Assembly: GCF_050433565.1 (NCBI RefSeq)
Contig: NZ_JBNPWZ010000002.1
Location: forward strand, 1 to 64,000
Direction of reading: 5' to 3'
DNA: 64,000 nt
Source: Ornithinibacillus bavariensis
GTDB lineage: Bacteria > Bacillota > Bacilli > Bacillales > Amphibacillaceae
Notes under the pieces: generated by a model
What the model saw: the letters and a program-made list of their open reading frames with translations, nothing else
Database searches by the model: none
What the model was told of the DNA's origin: nothing
Position numbers and translations under genes: made by a program
Part shown: positions 27,297 to 36,691 of the stretch, piece after piece
How positions within the stretch are numbered: position 1 is the stretch's first letter
How the letters are laid out: each line of letters starts with the position of its first letter

Positions 27297-29162
27297 ATGA
27301 AGATAACAGATTTACTTAGAAAGGACATCATGATATTTGATTTGCAGGCAACGGAAAAAGAAGCTGCAATCGATGAAATGATTACAAGCCTTCATAAAAG
27401 TGGAATTTTGACAGATGTAGCTGAATTTAAGGATGCCATCTTAAAGCGTGAGGAACAATCTTCTACTGGACTTGGTGATGGGATTGCCATGCCTCATGCA
27501 AAAAATAAGTCTGTGAAAGAACCCACTGTTCTATTTGCTAAAAGTAATAAGGGTGTAGACTATGACTCACTTGATGGACAGCCAGCATATTTGTTTTTTA
27601 TGATTGCTGTTCCTGAAGGTGGAAATAATACTCACTTAGAAACTTTAGCAGCATTATCTAGAAAATTAATTGATGGGGATTTTGTCAATCAGCTAAAAGA
27701 TGCAGATACGCCTGAGCAAGTACTTTCTTTATTTTCGGAAGAGCAAGAGGAGGCACAGGAAACCACTTTAAATGAGCAAAATGATCAGAAGAAACCTTTT
27801 GTCGTTGCGATTACAGCATGTCCAACAGGGATTGCTCATACGTATATGGCGGAGGACGCACTGAAGAAAAAAGCGAAAGAGATGAATGTTGATATTCGTG
27901 TTGAAACACAAGGATCAGAAGGTGCAAAGAATAGATTGACAGATGAGGAAATTAAACGAGCTGATGCAGTTATTATTGCTGCTGGTAAGAAGGTGGATTT
28001 GAACCGTTTTAATGGAAAACATGTAATTCAACGCCCTGTTGCCGACGGAATAAAGAAATCGGAAGAGTTAATTTCGTTGGCAATCCATCAAGATGCCCCG
28101 ATTTACAATGAGGGAGGCAGTGAGATAAAGGCAGATGATATGGAGGATAAGTCTAATTCTATTTGGGGAAGAATTTACAAGGATCTAATGAATGGAATAT
28201 CCCATATGCTTCCATTTGTTGTTGGGGGAGGTATCTTACTTGCTATTTCGTTCTTATTAGAGAGTGTGTTGGGAAAGGATAGTACCGCTTTTACATTTTT
28301 GAATGAAATCGGTGGTAATGCGTTTAGTTTCTTGATTCCGATATTTGCTGGCTTTATCGCTTTAAGTATTGCTGATCGACCGGGTTTAATGCCAGGTATG
28401 GTAGGTGGTTTAATCGCAGTAAACAGTAATGCTGGATTTTTAGGTGGACTTGTTGCTGGATTTCTAGCAGGATATGTAGTTATCCTTCTAAAGCGAGTAT
28501 TCCGAGGGTTGCCTAAAACCTTAGAGGGACTTAAACCTATTTTAATCTATCCAGTATTAAGTCTATTTTTAACAGGACTATTAATGTATTTTGTTTTTGG
28601 ACCTATTTTTGCAACAATTAATAATGCTATGGTTAATTTTCTTGAGGGGCTTGGGACAGGTAATGCAACAATTCTCGGATTATTACTAGGTGGTATGATG
28701 GCGATTGATATGGGTGGCCCATTTAACAAAGCTGCATATGCTTTTTCAATCGGAATATTTACGGATACAGGCGATGGAAGTTTAATGGCTGCTGTTATGG
28801 CAGGTGGAATGGTTCCGCCTCTAGCAATTGCTTTAGCAAGTACATTCTTTAAAAATAAGTTTTCTGCTGAAGAACGTAAGTCTGGAGTGACGAACTATGT
28901 TATGGGCCTTTCATTTATAACTGAGGGTGCAATCCCATTTGCAGCGGCTGATCCATTGCGTATAATCGGGTCATCCATCGTTGGTTCAGCAATTGCAGGG
29001 GGATTGACACAATTTTTCAATACGGCTATTCCAGCACCACATGGAGGAATATTTGTTGTTCCACTTGCTGAGAATCCACTATTATTCTTATTATCATTAG
29101 TGATTGGTGCTATTATTGCTGCAGTTCTATTGGGACTATGGAGAAAGCCGGTAGAGGAATAA
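27297..29162 (+). CDS. fruA: PTS fructose transporter subunit EIIABC
   Basis: The 621-residue protein joins three PTS domains: EIIA (1-~145, phospho-His in GDGIAMPHAKN), EIIB (~160-265, phospho-Cys in TACPTGIAHTYMAE) and the membrane channel EIIC (~285-620). It imports fructose and phosphorylates it at C1, giving the substrate of FruK. RBS AAAGGATG precedes ATG. Confidence 0.94.
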   Translation: MKITDLLRKDIMIFDLQATEKEAAIDEMITSLHKSGILTDVAEFKDAILKREEQSSTGLGDGIAMPHAKNKSVKEPTVLFAKSNKGVDYDSLDGQPAYLFFMIAVPEGGNNTHLETLAALSRKLIDGDFVNQLKDADTPEQVLSLFSEEQEEAQETTLNEQNDQKKPFVVAITACPTGIAHTYMAEDALKKKAKEMNVDIRVETQGSEGAKNRLTDEEIKRADAVIIAAGKKVDLNRFNGKHVIQRPVADGIKKSEELISLAIHQDAPIYNEGGSEIKADDMEDKSNSIWGRIYKDLMNGISHMLPFVVGGGILLAISFLLESVLGKDSTAFTFLNEIGGNAFSFLIPIFAGFIALSIADRPGLMPGMVGGLIAVNSNAGFLGGLVAGFLAGYVVILLKRVFRGLPKTLEGLKPILIYPVLSLFLTGLLMYFVFGPIFATINNAMVNFLEGLGTGNATILGLLLGGMMAIDMGGPFNKAAYAFSIGIFTDTGDGSLMAAVMAGGMVPPLAIALASTFFKNKFSAEERKSGVTNYVMGLSFITEGAIPFAAADPLRIIGSSIVGSAIAGGLTQFFNTAIPAPHGGIFVVPLAENPLLFLLSLVIGAIIAAVLLGLWRKPVEE

Positions 29163-29180
29163 CTAATTAATACTAGATGG

Positions 29181-29217
29181 TCCCTCGCTTTTTAGAAAAA
29201 ACGAGGGATTTCTTTAT
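29181..29217 (+). terminator. terminator of the fru operon
   Basis: The hairpin TCCCTCG / CGAGGGA is followed by TTTCTTTATT. Confidence 0.8.
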
Positions 29218-29310
29218 TACTGCTATCTCTAGAGTAAAAAATAAATTCAATAAGAGGAAGAGAATACATTATTTGGTTCACTTAGATAATTAGCTCTTAG
29301 CCAACGACCA

Positions 29311-30273
29311 CTATATACGGAAGGTGGACCCGTCAATAATTTCAATGTCTTTTCTTTCTTTGATTTCTTCCATTAATTTAAATAATGCTTTATCCTTACG
29401 CTTGGCTTCAATCATACAGTCAATTTGTGGAACGCTATCCTTTATCGCCATAAGAAACTTAAAGAACATATTTATATCGATATAATCCGAGTGGTGACGA
29501 TACATTTCTGGACTTTTCGGACTTGAAATATGCATTTTTATTGGAAGTGAGGAATTCCGCCAGGTTTGGATGACTCTATCCCAATGGGCTACCCAATTGG
29601 AATCATGGTGATGAGCTAAATGGTGATGGTAATCAAACACTAATGGTATATCTAACTTTTCGCATAAGTACAAGGTGTCCTCTAATGTAAAGGATTTATC
29701 ATCGTTTTCTAGCATGATCATGTTTTGAATGGCTGTAGGAACGTACATCCAATTATTGATAAAACGTTCAAGTGATTGTTTTGTGTCATTGTAGTGGCCA
29801 CCTACATGGATTACACAACGATGAAGTGGATGAATCCCCATATATTTCAGTAATAAATAATGCATTTTTAAGGAGGAAATGGAATTTTTCAAGATATGTT
29901 TTTTTTCGGAGTTTAGAACAACGAAATGGTCTGGATGGAAATCCATTCGCATCTGATGTGTATTGGCTAATTCTCCTATTTCACGAAGTGCGCCTTTGAT
30001 AGGCTTCATATAATCCCAATCCTGTAATTCTTCATGATTTGCTAAAGGAATTAAGCGAGAGGTTAATCGGTAAAAATGAATTTCTGATGCGATAGTATGT
30101 TTTAATATTCTTACTGTGTTATTTATGTTTTGTAATGCAATTCGTTCTAGCTTACGAATTGCGGCTTCTCGGTCTTGAATTTGTTGGAATTGATGAAAAG
30201 TCATTGTTTTGGATGGTGATGCATTGATAAGCTCCATACTCATTGCGACATAACCTAGACGGACTATTGTCAA
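29311..30273 (-). CDS. UV damage endonuclease UvsE-like, second copy
   Basis: The 320-residue protein is a UVDE-family endonuclease, a TIM barrel that cuts 5' of UV photoproducts. Family marks are LGYVAMSMEL, HVGGHYND, LENDDKSFTLEDTL, FDYHHHLAH and MHISSPKSPEMYRHHSDYI. The loop that reads HPGQY in the neighbouring copy is HPDHF here, so damage recognition may differ. It starts with TTG after AAGAGGAGTTGG and lies 23 bases downstream of the other copy, forming a two-gene operon. Confidence 0.88.
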   Translation of the reverse strand: MTIVRLGYVAMSMELINASPSKTMTFHQFQQIQDREAAIRKLERIALQNINNTVRILKHTIASEIHFYRLTSRLIPLANHEELQDWDYMKPIKGALREIGELANTHQMRMDFHPDHFVVLNSEKKHILKNSISSLKMHYLLLKYMGIHPLHRCVIHVGGHYNDTKQSLERFINNWMYVPTAIQNMIMLENDDKSFTLEDTLYLCEKLDIPLVFDYHHHLAHHHDSNWVAHWDRVIQTWRNSSLPIKMHISSPKSPEMYRHHSDYIDINMFFKFLMAIKDSVPQIDCMIEAKRKDKALFKLMEEIKERKDIEIIDGSTFRI

Positions 30274-30296
30274 TTAAACCAACTCCTCTTCGTGGT

Positions 30297-31250
30297 TTAC
30301 CATTCCACCGCCGAACTTGTTACTCGTTTCACTCCACGTATACTAGCTATTTCCTCTACCAACCTTCTCATTGCGAGATCCTTTTGCTTTGCTTCTACCA
30401 TGATATCAAAATCCTGATTTAGATCTTTAGCCATTTTTAAGAAGGGAAGGATAAAATTAATAGAAACAAAATCACAGTGGGAACGATATGCTTGCTGAGA
30501 CTTCGGTGAAGAAAGATGAACTTTTGGTATGGTATTAGAATTGCTCCAAGTATTATAGATACGAGGTAAAAAATCATTAAGGTCTGTATCAGTTGGATTT
30601 GCCATATGGTGATGAAAGTCAAGAATCATTGGGATGTTTTCTTTTTCACAGGCGATTAGCGTTTCTTCTACATTATAGGTTTTATCATCATTCTCAAGTG
30701 TAATTTGCTTCTTCATTTCTCTAGGTAACTTTTTGAGATTTTCGTGAAACCGCTCAATGGCACTTGTTTTATCTCCGTAAGCTCCTCCAATATGTATATT
30801 AATAATACTTGCTTTATGTAAATTCATCGCTTCAAGCATTCGATAATGATAGGTAATATCTTTTATTGCATTTACTGTTATCTTCTCTTTATCACTTGTA
30901 AATAAGGTGTACTGACCTGGGTGAAAACTTGCTCTGATCTTATGATTTTGAATTAATTGTCCAATTTCCTTCCAGTCCTTTTGGAAAGGTGTAATATAAT
31001 CCCACATTACATCTGGATGAGTAGCTAGTGGTGCAAGCGAACTTGAAAACCGATATAGTTCTATCTCATGTGCAATGTTATAGTGCAAAATCCTCTTTGT
31101 ATGATGTAGGTTCTGGGCTGTAATATGTTTCAGTTTATCGAGCCTCTCATTTTTTGGAAGAGTAGAATATTGCTTGAAGGTTATCGTTTTTGCCGGACTT
31201 GCATTCCATAAGTCTAATGCAGTTGCTACATAGCCAAATCGAATTTTCAT
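30297..31250 (-). CDS. uvsE: UV damage endonuclease UvsE
   Basis: The 317-residue UVDE-family endonuclease has FGYVATALDL, the loop SFHPGQYTLF, NIHIGGAYGDK, LENDDKTYNVEETL, LDFHHHMAN and HLSSPKSQQAYRSHCDFV, the metal-binding and substrate loops of the family. It starts an alternative UV repair route, useful to spores and sunlit cells. ATG follows GGAGAAACAA. It is the first gene of a pair with a diverged paralogue. Confidence 0.9.
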   Translation of the reverse strand: MKIRFGYVATALDLWNASPAKTITFKQYSTLPKNERLDKLKHITAQNLHHTKRILHYNIAHEIELYRFSSSLAPLATHPDVMWDYITPFQKDWKEIGQLIQNHKIRASFHPGQYTLFTSDKEKITVNAIKDITYHYRMLEAMNLHKASIINIHIGGAYGDKTSAIERFHENLKKLPREMKKQITLENDDKTYNVEETLIACEKENIPMILDFHHHMANPTDTDLNDFLPRIYNTWSNSNTIPKVHLSSPKSQQAYRSHCDFVSINFILPFLKMAKDLNQDFDIMVEAKQKDLAMRRLVEEIASIRGVKRVTSSAVEW

Positions 31251-31379
31251 TTGTTTCTCCTATTATTTGTGTACATTATCCTTATGATTTGTGTTCATGT
31301 ACTTCTTTATACGAACTTACAATAGGGATATTGCATAGCATTATGTTTTGAGGAAAATCGATGAAGAATTATTGAACAA

Positions 31380-31409
31380 TTGACTAATAAGTGAGCAGTT
31401 TTTTATAAA
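31380..31409 (+). promoter_or_regulatory. sigma-A-like promoter
   Basis: TTGACT (31380-31385), 18 bases and TATAAA (31404-31409) form a reasonable promoter; a TATAAT at 31414 lies just beyond. It would drive the 13-codon frame and the kinase-like gene. Confidence 0.55.
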
Positions 31410-31452
31410 ATGGTATAATTTTCTTTAAAGAACTGAAAGGAGGCGTTGTTTT

Positions 31453-31494
31453 ATGAAAATAACGAGAATAATTAGCGGGGTACAATTTAATTAA
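31453..31494 (+). CDS. 13-residue leader-type ORF
   Basis: ATG lies nine bases after AAAGGAGGCG, one of the strongest ribosome sites in the window, yet the frame MKITRIISGVQFN stops after 13 codons. It lies between a promoter and the kinase-like gene 65 bases on. It may be a leader peptide or the broken start of a lost gene. Confidence 0.45.
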   Translation: MKITRIISGVQFN

Positions 31495-31558
31495 AGGGTA
31501 AACGTATCAGACCCCTATAAACTACGTGATCCCTATTTACAAATAGGAGGATCATATT

Positions 31559-32446
31559 TTGGAAACCTTTAAACAAACGAATTCAATTACTATGACACTT
31601 AATAAAGTGGATTTCCAATTACAAGAAGAGCATAATTTCAATTGGTTAAAGCACATAGGTAATGTTTTTTGTGTTTTTGATCAACAAGATTCAGGAAATA
31701 TAAGTTTCGGTGTTGAACAGGATGGACAAAAGTATTTTGTGAAATATGCTGGAGCAAAACCCATTGACTTTACTGGAAACTCTGAGGGTACTATTGAACG
31801 ATTGAAAAAGGCTTTACCAGTTTATCAATCGTTAGAACATCCACACTTAATAAAGTTATTAGATTATTTTTCCACCGAAAATGGGAATGCTGTAGTATTT
31901 CAATGGTTCGAAGGTGAATGTTTACATTCTCATTGGTCGTTTGGTGGTGTAGCAAAATATACAAACCCCAAGTCACCTTATTACCGTTTTAAGAATTTAG
32001 AAGTGGAAAAACGTTTAAAGGCATTAGATGCAATCTTTTCTTTCCATACTTATGTAGAATCACAAAAATATGTCGCAGTAGATTTTTATGATGGAAGCAT
32101 CTTATACGATTTTAAAAATGATGAAACTAAAATATGTGATATTGATTTTTATCGAAAGTCACCCTCTATAAATGATTTAGGTAAAGACTTCTGGGGGTCA
32201 AATCGTTCAAAATCACCAGAGGAGTATGAACTTGGCTCTCCAATTGATTCTATTACAAATGTCTTTAATCTTGGAGCAATTTCGTTTGGTTTACTGGGTG
32301 GTGAAATGGATCGTTCCTTCTCAAAATGGGATGCAAATCAGAGTCTATATGAAGTAGCAATAAGAGCTGTTGAAGAAGATCGGAATAAAAGATATTCAAC
32401 GGTGAGAGACTTTTATGAGGATTGGAAGGTTGCTATAAAACAATAA
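31559..32446 (+). CDS. protein-kinase-like phosphotransferase
   Basis: The 295-residue protein has a kinase fold: ATP-binding Lys62 in KYFVKYAG, HPHLIKLLDYF, hinge FQWFEGECLHSHW, catalytic-loop equivalent YVAVDFYDGSILYDF (D175) and metal-binding Asp196 in ICDIDFYRK. The usual HRD and Asn of Ser/Thr kinases are AVD and Ser, closer to small-molecule kinases, so the substrate could be protein or metabolite. It starts with TTG after AATAGGAGG. It follows a short leader-type frame. Confidence 0.75.
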   Translation: METFKQTNSITMTLNKVDFQLQEEHNFNWLKHIGNVFCVFDQQDSGNISFGVEQDGQKYFVKYAGAKPIDFTGNSEGTIERLKKALPVYQSLEHPHLIKLLDYFSTENGNAVVFQWFEGECLHSHWSFGGVAKYTNPKSPYYRFKNLEVEKRLKALDAIFSFHTYVESQKYVAVDFYDGSILYDFKNDETKICDIDFYRKSPSINDLGKDFWGSNRSKSPEEYELGSPIDSITNVFNLGAISFGLLGGEMDRSFSKWDANQSLYEVAIRAVEEDRNKRYSTVRDFYEDWKVAIKQ

Positions 32447-32458
32447 ATTTAAAGAACA

Positions 32459-32728
32459 AAGGGCGATCTTTTAAATGAGGTCGTCTTGTATATTTATGAA
32501 GAGGTGTCTTATGAGTTGAAAGATGATAAACTTGTGACTCAGTTTGAAAATGAAAATGAGTATTTAGAAATAGACTTCATACTTTAAGAAAGTGATAAAG
32601 ATTATAGCGAGTATTCAGCAGAAATTAGTGACGCAAAATTTGAAATTGAAGATTCAAAACATGTGAGTAAATTAAGAGGACTCTACGAAAAATTACAGCA
32701 TTCTCATTTTGAATTTATAGAAAGATAA
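32459..32728 (+). pseudogene. small gene broken by an in-frame stop
   Basis: One frame reads GDLLNEVVLYIYEEVSYELK through EYLEIDFIL, then TAA at 32585-32587, then continues DKDYSEYSAEISDAKFEIED to KLQHSHFEFIER and a stop at 32726-32728. Codon use on both sides looks coding and acidic. There is no good ribosome site. The protein family is not recognised. Confidence 0.5.
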
Positions 32729-33272
32729 AAAAGGTAACTCAGTAAAACTTCAGTTATGAACTATATGACGCAATAGTTAAACTAGCTGATTAAAATAGGT
32801 CATCTTGTTTTTGTCTAAAGTCTATGTTTTATTTTTTGAATACTATGTTAATGTTGAGATGTACACATAATGAATTAAAGATTGCTTTACTTCGAGATGA
32901 GGAGATGTTCCTGTTATTATCCTACGGGAGGTTAGATATTTCTCGGGGATATGCTTTAACTTTGTATTGTGACATATAATGTTATAAAAACCTCTAGTGC
33001 TACATTAAAATATAAAAAAGTGTTTTTATAAAATTGCCAATTAATTGTTTTTTAATGATAGTGTTAATTTTAGCTCACAGAGTTTATCTTAATTGTCTTC
33101 CCTTTAGAAGAAATGGAATTCTCATTTAATATAACGTGGTATATATGCCATAGCTTTTAAAGTAAATGCTTTTTTAGTAGGGGCATAATTCTAGGAAGTA
33201 TTTTATAACAACTTGTAGGTCAGGTTTTTAAAAACGCTTAATAGAATAAGAGGTACAAGGAGGAAGTATTTT
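32729..33272. other. 544-base AT-rich region without a gene
   Basis: No open frame with a ribosome site was found between the broken gene and the small membrane protein. A possible promoter for the latter lies in its last 100 bases, but no clear -35/-10 pair can be named. Confidence 0.5.
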
Positions 33273-33452
33273 GTGAACTATAAAAAAATATATTATACAA
33301 TGTTCAGTATATTATTGTTTTTTATACTTTGTATTATCTTTTTTTCGATTTTTGTTAAAAACGAACTTCTTAGGGATTTTTCTATTGCAGGATTACTTTA
33401 CCCTTCAATTTGTCTTTTTTATTACTATAAAAAACAAAAAAATGCACCTTAA
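33273..33452 (+). CDS. 59-residue membrane protein
   Basis: GTG follows AAGGAGGAAGTATTTT (AAGGAGG at 33258-33264). The product has two hydrophobic segments (about residues 9-28 and 38-52) separated by KNELLRD and ends KKQKNAP. This hairpin layout is common among small membrane proteins of bacilli; function is unknown. It was too short to be listed in routine ORF calling. Confidence 0.65.
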   Translation: MNYKKIYYTMFSILLFFILCIIFFSIFVKNELLRDFSIAGLLYPSICLFYYYKKQKNAP

Positions 33453-33685
33453 TCATTGGTAAAAGTAGCTTTATATAGATTGAGTCTTCTTATCTTACTT
33501 AATAATATTTTAATTACTCCTATTTAAAATTGAAATTACATTTCCAAATGAATAATTAAATAATTACTTTAATTCATATGAGTCTGATAATAAATATGAT
33601 AAAATAGAGTTAAACTATTTCTTTTAAACTAGCGATGTAAGTTTATATAGGGTCTTGTGAAAATAGATAGAGGTAGGTGAAATGT

Positions 33686-34084
33686 ATGGAAGCAAAAAAA
33701 CAAAATTTAATTTATGCTCTTTTATGGGCAGAAGAGTCAAACAGAGGAAATATTTTAAGCAAGATTATTTTTACATTTTTATATTCGGCATTATTTGCCT
33801 GTTTAATTTACCTTGCCGTTAGCGATATAGCATGTGCTCTCATTTTTTTTGTTGTATTCTTCATCCTTGGTTTACTATTACCAAAGAATTTACATAAAAC
33901 AAAGTCTAGTATATCAAAGGCAGTTTCCTTAGTTTCCTTATTATTGCTAGTATTTTTTACAGTAATCTGGACTACCGATATTACTATTAAAGTTGGTGCT
34001 TGGCTGATTTTGTTCACTATTTTCCTTCTAGAAAAAGTTGAAAAAAGGTATTATATCTCGTCTAACAAAAGCAATCATAATTGA
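33686..34084 (+). CDS. small membrane protein
   Basis: The 132-residue protein has a cytosolic start (MEAKKQNLIYALLWAEESNRG) and four predicted membrane helices in two hairpins (~residues 26-65 and 78-122). Function is unknown. The ATG at 33686 follows GAGGTAGGTG; a GTG three codons upstream lies within that site. A terminator follows at 34119. Confidence 0.7.
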   Translation: MEAKKQNLIYALLWAEESNRGNILSKIIFTFLYSALFACLIYLAVSDIACALIFFVVFFILGLLLPKNLHKTKSSISKAVSLVSLLLLVFFTVIWTTDITIKVGAWLILFTIFLLEKVEKRYYISSNKSNHN

Positions 34085-34118
34085 TAATGTAATTATCGTA
34101 ACTGGGCAGGCATCAGAT

Positions 34119-34151
34119 AAGAGATCATCAAATTGATGGTCTTTATTTTTT
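34119..34151 (+). terminator. terminator
   Basis: The hairpin AAGAGATCATC / GATGGTCTTT (10 pairs) is followed by ATTTTTT. Confidence 0.75.
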
Positions 34152-34294
34152 GAGAAACATTTCGTATATTAAGTTAGTACTAAGTTAAAAATTGAGTTAC
34201 TATATAAATTTTTTGGTAAATGATAGGTTAGTTAATAGAATCCAAGTATTGTGCTAACGAAACAGAATAGCTGAATAATCAAGGGGAGTTTTCA

Positions 34295-34693
34295 ATGTCA
34301 AAAGGGTTGATTCATCATATTGAACTATATGTATCAGATATAAAAAGAACAGTGGACTTTTGGGGATGGTTTCTTGAGGAACTAGGCTACACTTCTTTTC
34401 AAGAATGGGAAAGTGGACAAAGTTGGAGATTAGATACTACATACATTGTTTTTGTACAAGCGGAGGACAGGTTTTTGGATATTCCGTACCATAGATGCCG
34501 AGTAGGTCTGAACCATCTAGCGTTCCATGCAAGCTCCCGTCAACACGTAGATGAAATGACAGACAAATTAAAGGAACGGGGAATAAGCATTCTTTATCCC
34601 CAAAAACATCCTTTTGCTGGGGGAAATAATCATTATGCTGTGTATTTTGAAGACCCAGATAGAATAAAAGTAGAACTAGTAGCTCCTGAATAG
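34295..34693 (+). CDS. VOC superfamily (glyoxalase/dioxygenase-like) protein
   Basis: The 132-residue protein has the paired beta-alpha-beta units of vicinal-oxygen-chelate proteins: IHHIELYVSDIKRTVDFW at the start, GLNHLAFHASSRQHVDEM in the middle, and YAVYFEDPDRIKVELVAP at the end. The possible metal ligands are His7 or His8, His ~76 and Glu ~129. Substrate is unknown; such proteins include glyoxalases and drug-resistance proteins. ATG follows AAGGGGAG. Confidence 0.88.
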   Translation: MSKGLIHHIELYVSDIKRTVDFWGWFLEELGYTSFQEWESGQSWRLDTTYIVFVQAEDRFLDIPYHRCRVGLNHLAFHASSRQHVDEMTDKLKERGISILYPQKHPFAGGNNHYAVYFEDPDRIKVELVAPE

Positions 34694-34885
34694 TTATCGA
34701 AGTAATGAGTATAATTGATTAACAAGATCAGTGAAACGATACAGTGCTGTAGCAAAAGGAATTTAAAGGGCAATTTTATAACATCTCCATTACCACCACC
34801 CTCTATTCGAAACGTAATAGGTATTCACCCATGTGCGCCTATTTGAATAGCTTATTATTAAAGACATTTTTTAGGGGGATTTGAT

Positions 34886-35668
34886 GTGGGGTACTATGTT
34901 ACGGTAGATTCAGGTGTGAAATTATATGTAGAGGATATATATCCTGAGGGCAGTAAGACGATCGTGTTTTTACATGGTTGGCCGTTAAGTCATAAGCAGT
35001 TTGAGTATCAATTTGATGTTCTTGCAGCAATGGGTTACCGCTGTATCGGAATTGACTGGAGAGGTTTCGGAAAGTCGGATAAGCCAATAAGCGGTTACAA
35101 TTTTGACCGATTGGCAGATGATATCCGTACAGTAGTTGATGTAATTCAATTAGACAATTTCACTCTTGTTGGTCACTCTACAGGAGGGGCAATTGCGATT
35201 CGGTATATGTCTCGACATAATGGTTACGGAGTATCTAATCTTGTCCTTGTAGACGCTGCAGCTCCGATAGGATTTACTACAGAGACTGCGACTAGGTTCC
35301 TCACTCAGGCATTGAATGATCGTCCGAAGATGATGAGAGAAGTGAAAGATAGCTTTTTCTTTCAATATATAACAAGCTCATTCGCAGAGTGGTTCTTTCA
35401 ATTGGGCTTACAAGCAGCAGGTTGGTCAACTGCAGCAATCATAGTTACATTAAGAGATGAAAAGCTGTATGCAGATTTGCAAAAAATACTTGTCCCTACT
35501 TTAATCGTTCATGGTGTTCACGACAAGGTAATTCCATTTGTACAAGCTCAAGAACTAAATCAAAAAATAAGTAATTCACAGCTTGTTCCATTCCATTATA
35601 GTGGCCATGGTGCTTTTTGGGAGGAACGTGACAAGTTTAACAGTGTATTAAGTCAATTTATTGGCTGA
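34886..35668 (+). CDS. alpha/beta hydrolase
   Basis: The 260-residue protein is an alpha/beta-fold hydrolase like non-heme chloroperoxidases and esterases. It shows the oxyanion motif HGWP, nucleophile Ser in VGHSTGG, Asp in HGVHDKVIP and His in YSGHGAFWEE. It starts with GTG after TTAGGGGGATTTGAT. It has no signal peptide, so it acts in the cytosol. The substrate is unknown. Confidence 0.9.
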   Translation: MGYYVTVDSGVKLYVEDIYPEGSKTIVFLHGWPLSHKQFEYQFDVLAAMGYRCIGIDWRGFGKSDKPISGYNFDRLADDIRTVVDVIQLDNFTLVGHSTGGAIAIRYMSRHNGYGVSNLVLVDAAAPIGFTTETATRFLTQALNDRPKMMREVKDSFFFQYITSSFAEWFFQLGLQAAGWSTAAIIVTLRDEKLYADLQKILVPTLIVHGVHDKVIPFVQAQELNQKISNSQLVPFHYSGHGAFWEERDKFNSVLSQFIG

Positions 35669-35883
35669 AGTCCCCACCAAAACCAGTCTTAATATGTTTC
35701 TCCTAATTAGATGTGAATGATTTAGTGAAAAAGTTCATTGTCTAGTGGTGATACATTCTACCCCGATAACACTGCTCATAATCGATATAAGAAATTCAAC
35801 TTAATATCACCGACCAATTTGTAGAGTAATACAGGAAATTTTGAAAGGATATCAAAATAGTAGTTATTAATGGGAGGTTGATT

Positions 35884-36468
35884 ATGGATACAAGTATTGA
35901 AAGCTTGCTAAATGAATTAGAGTCCTTTGGGCTAGAGAATGACATTACCGTAAAAGAAGATAGCCCAAAAATGAAAAATATCACTAAAGATACCGGGCAA
36001 TTTTTATCCTTGCTTATTAAAAACAGTAAGGTAAAAAACGTTTTAGAGATCGGGACATCGAATGGATATTCGACTATTTGGATAGCAAAAAACTTTATAA
36101 ATTCAGATGCCCATGTAACAACTGTGGAAATTGATGATAGAAAAATTGTTATGGCGAGAGCAAATTTTAGAAGGGCCAATTTGGAAAAGTATGTTACATC
36201 CCACCATGAGGATGCTGGGGCATTTTTAAAAAGGCAGGCTAATGAAACATTTGATTTTATCTTTTTAGATTCAGATCGTAGTCATTATATAGACTGGTGG
36301 GAGGATTTAAACCGAGTTCTCCAAAGAAATTCATTAATGATTGTGGATAATGCCAATTCACACAGAGAAGAAGTTGCGGATTTCATAAAATTAATTCAAA
36401 GCTCAGAAAGCCACGATTCATTAATTGTTTCTGTTGGAAAAGGGGTGTTTATCATACATAAAAATTAG
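35884..36468 (+). CDS. O-methyltransferase (class I, SAM-dependent)
   Basis: The 194-residue protein has SAM-binding motifs LEIGTSNGYSTIWIA and VEIDDRKIVMARANF and the catechol-O-methyltransferase-like strand FIFLDSDRSHYIDWW, similar to B. subtilis YrrM. The start is the ATG at 35884, six bases after GGAGG; a TTG two codons earlier is too close to that site. The methylated substrate is unknown. Confidence 0.87.
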   Translation: MDTSIESLLNELESFGLENDITVKEDSPKMKNITKDTGQFLSLLIKNSKVKNVLEIGTSNGYSTIWIAKNFINSDAHVTTVEIDDRKIVMARANFRRANLEKYVTSHHEDAGAFLKRQANETFDFIFLDSDRSHYIDWWEDLNRVLQRNSLMIVDNANSHREEVADFIKLIQSSESHDSLIVSVGKGVFIIHKN

Positions 36469-36691
36469 TTAGGGGAACACAGCATTTCTTGAACAAGAAT
36501 AGTGACCTTTCTATGAAGTGGGTTACAATTTATTTTAAATTGCTTCTTCAGTACTGATTGTCTGCTTATAGAGTGTTTAGGGTGATGGGGAAGGGAATTT
36601 TAATATTGAGAGTAAAAAAGTTGTATAGAGGTTCAATATTTAAATCGCAAGTACATTCTGATATTTAGATTCAAACCAAGGAGTGATTCAT

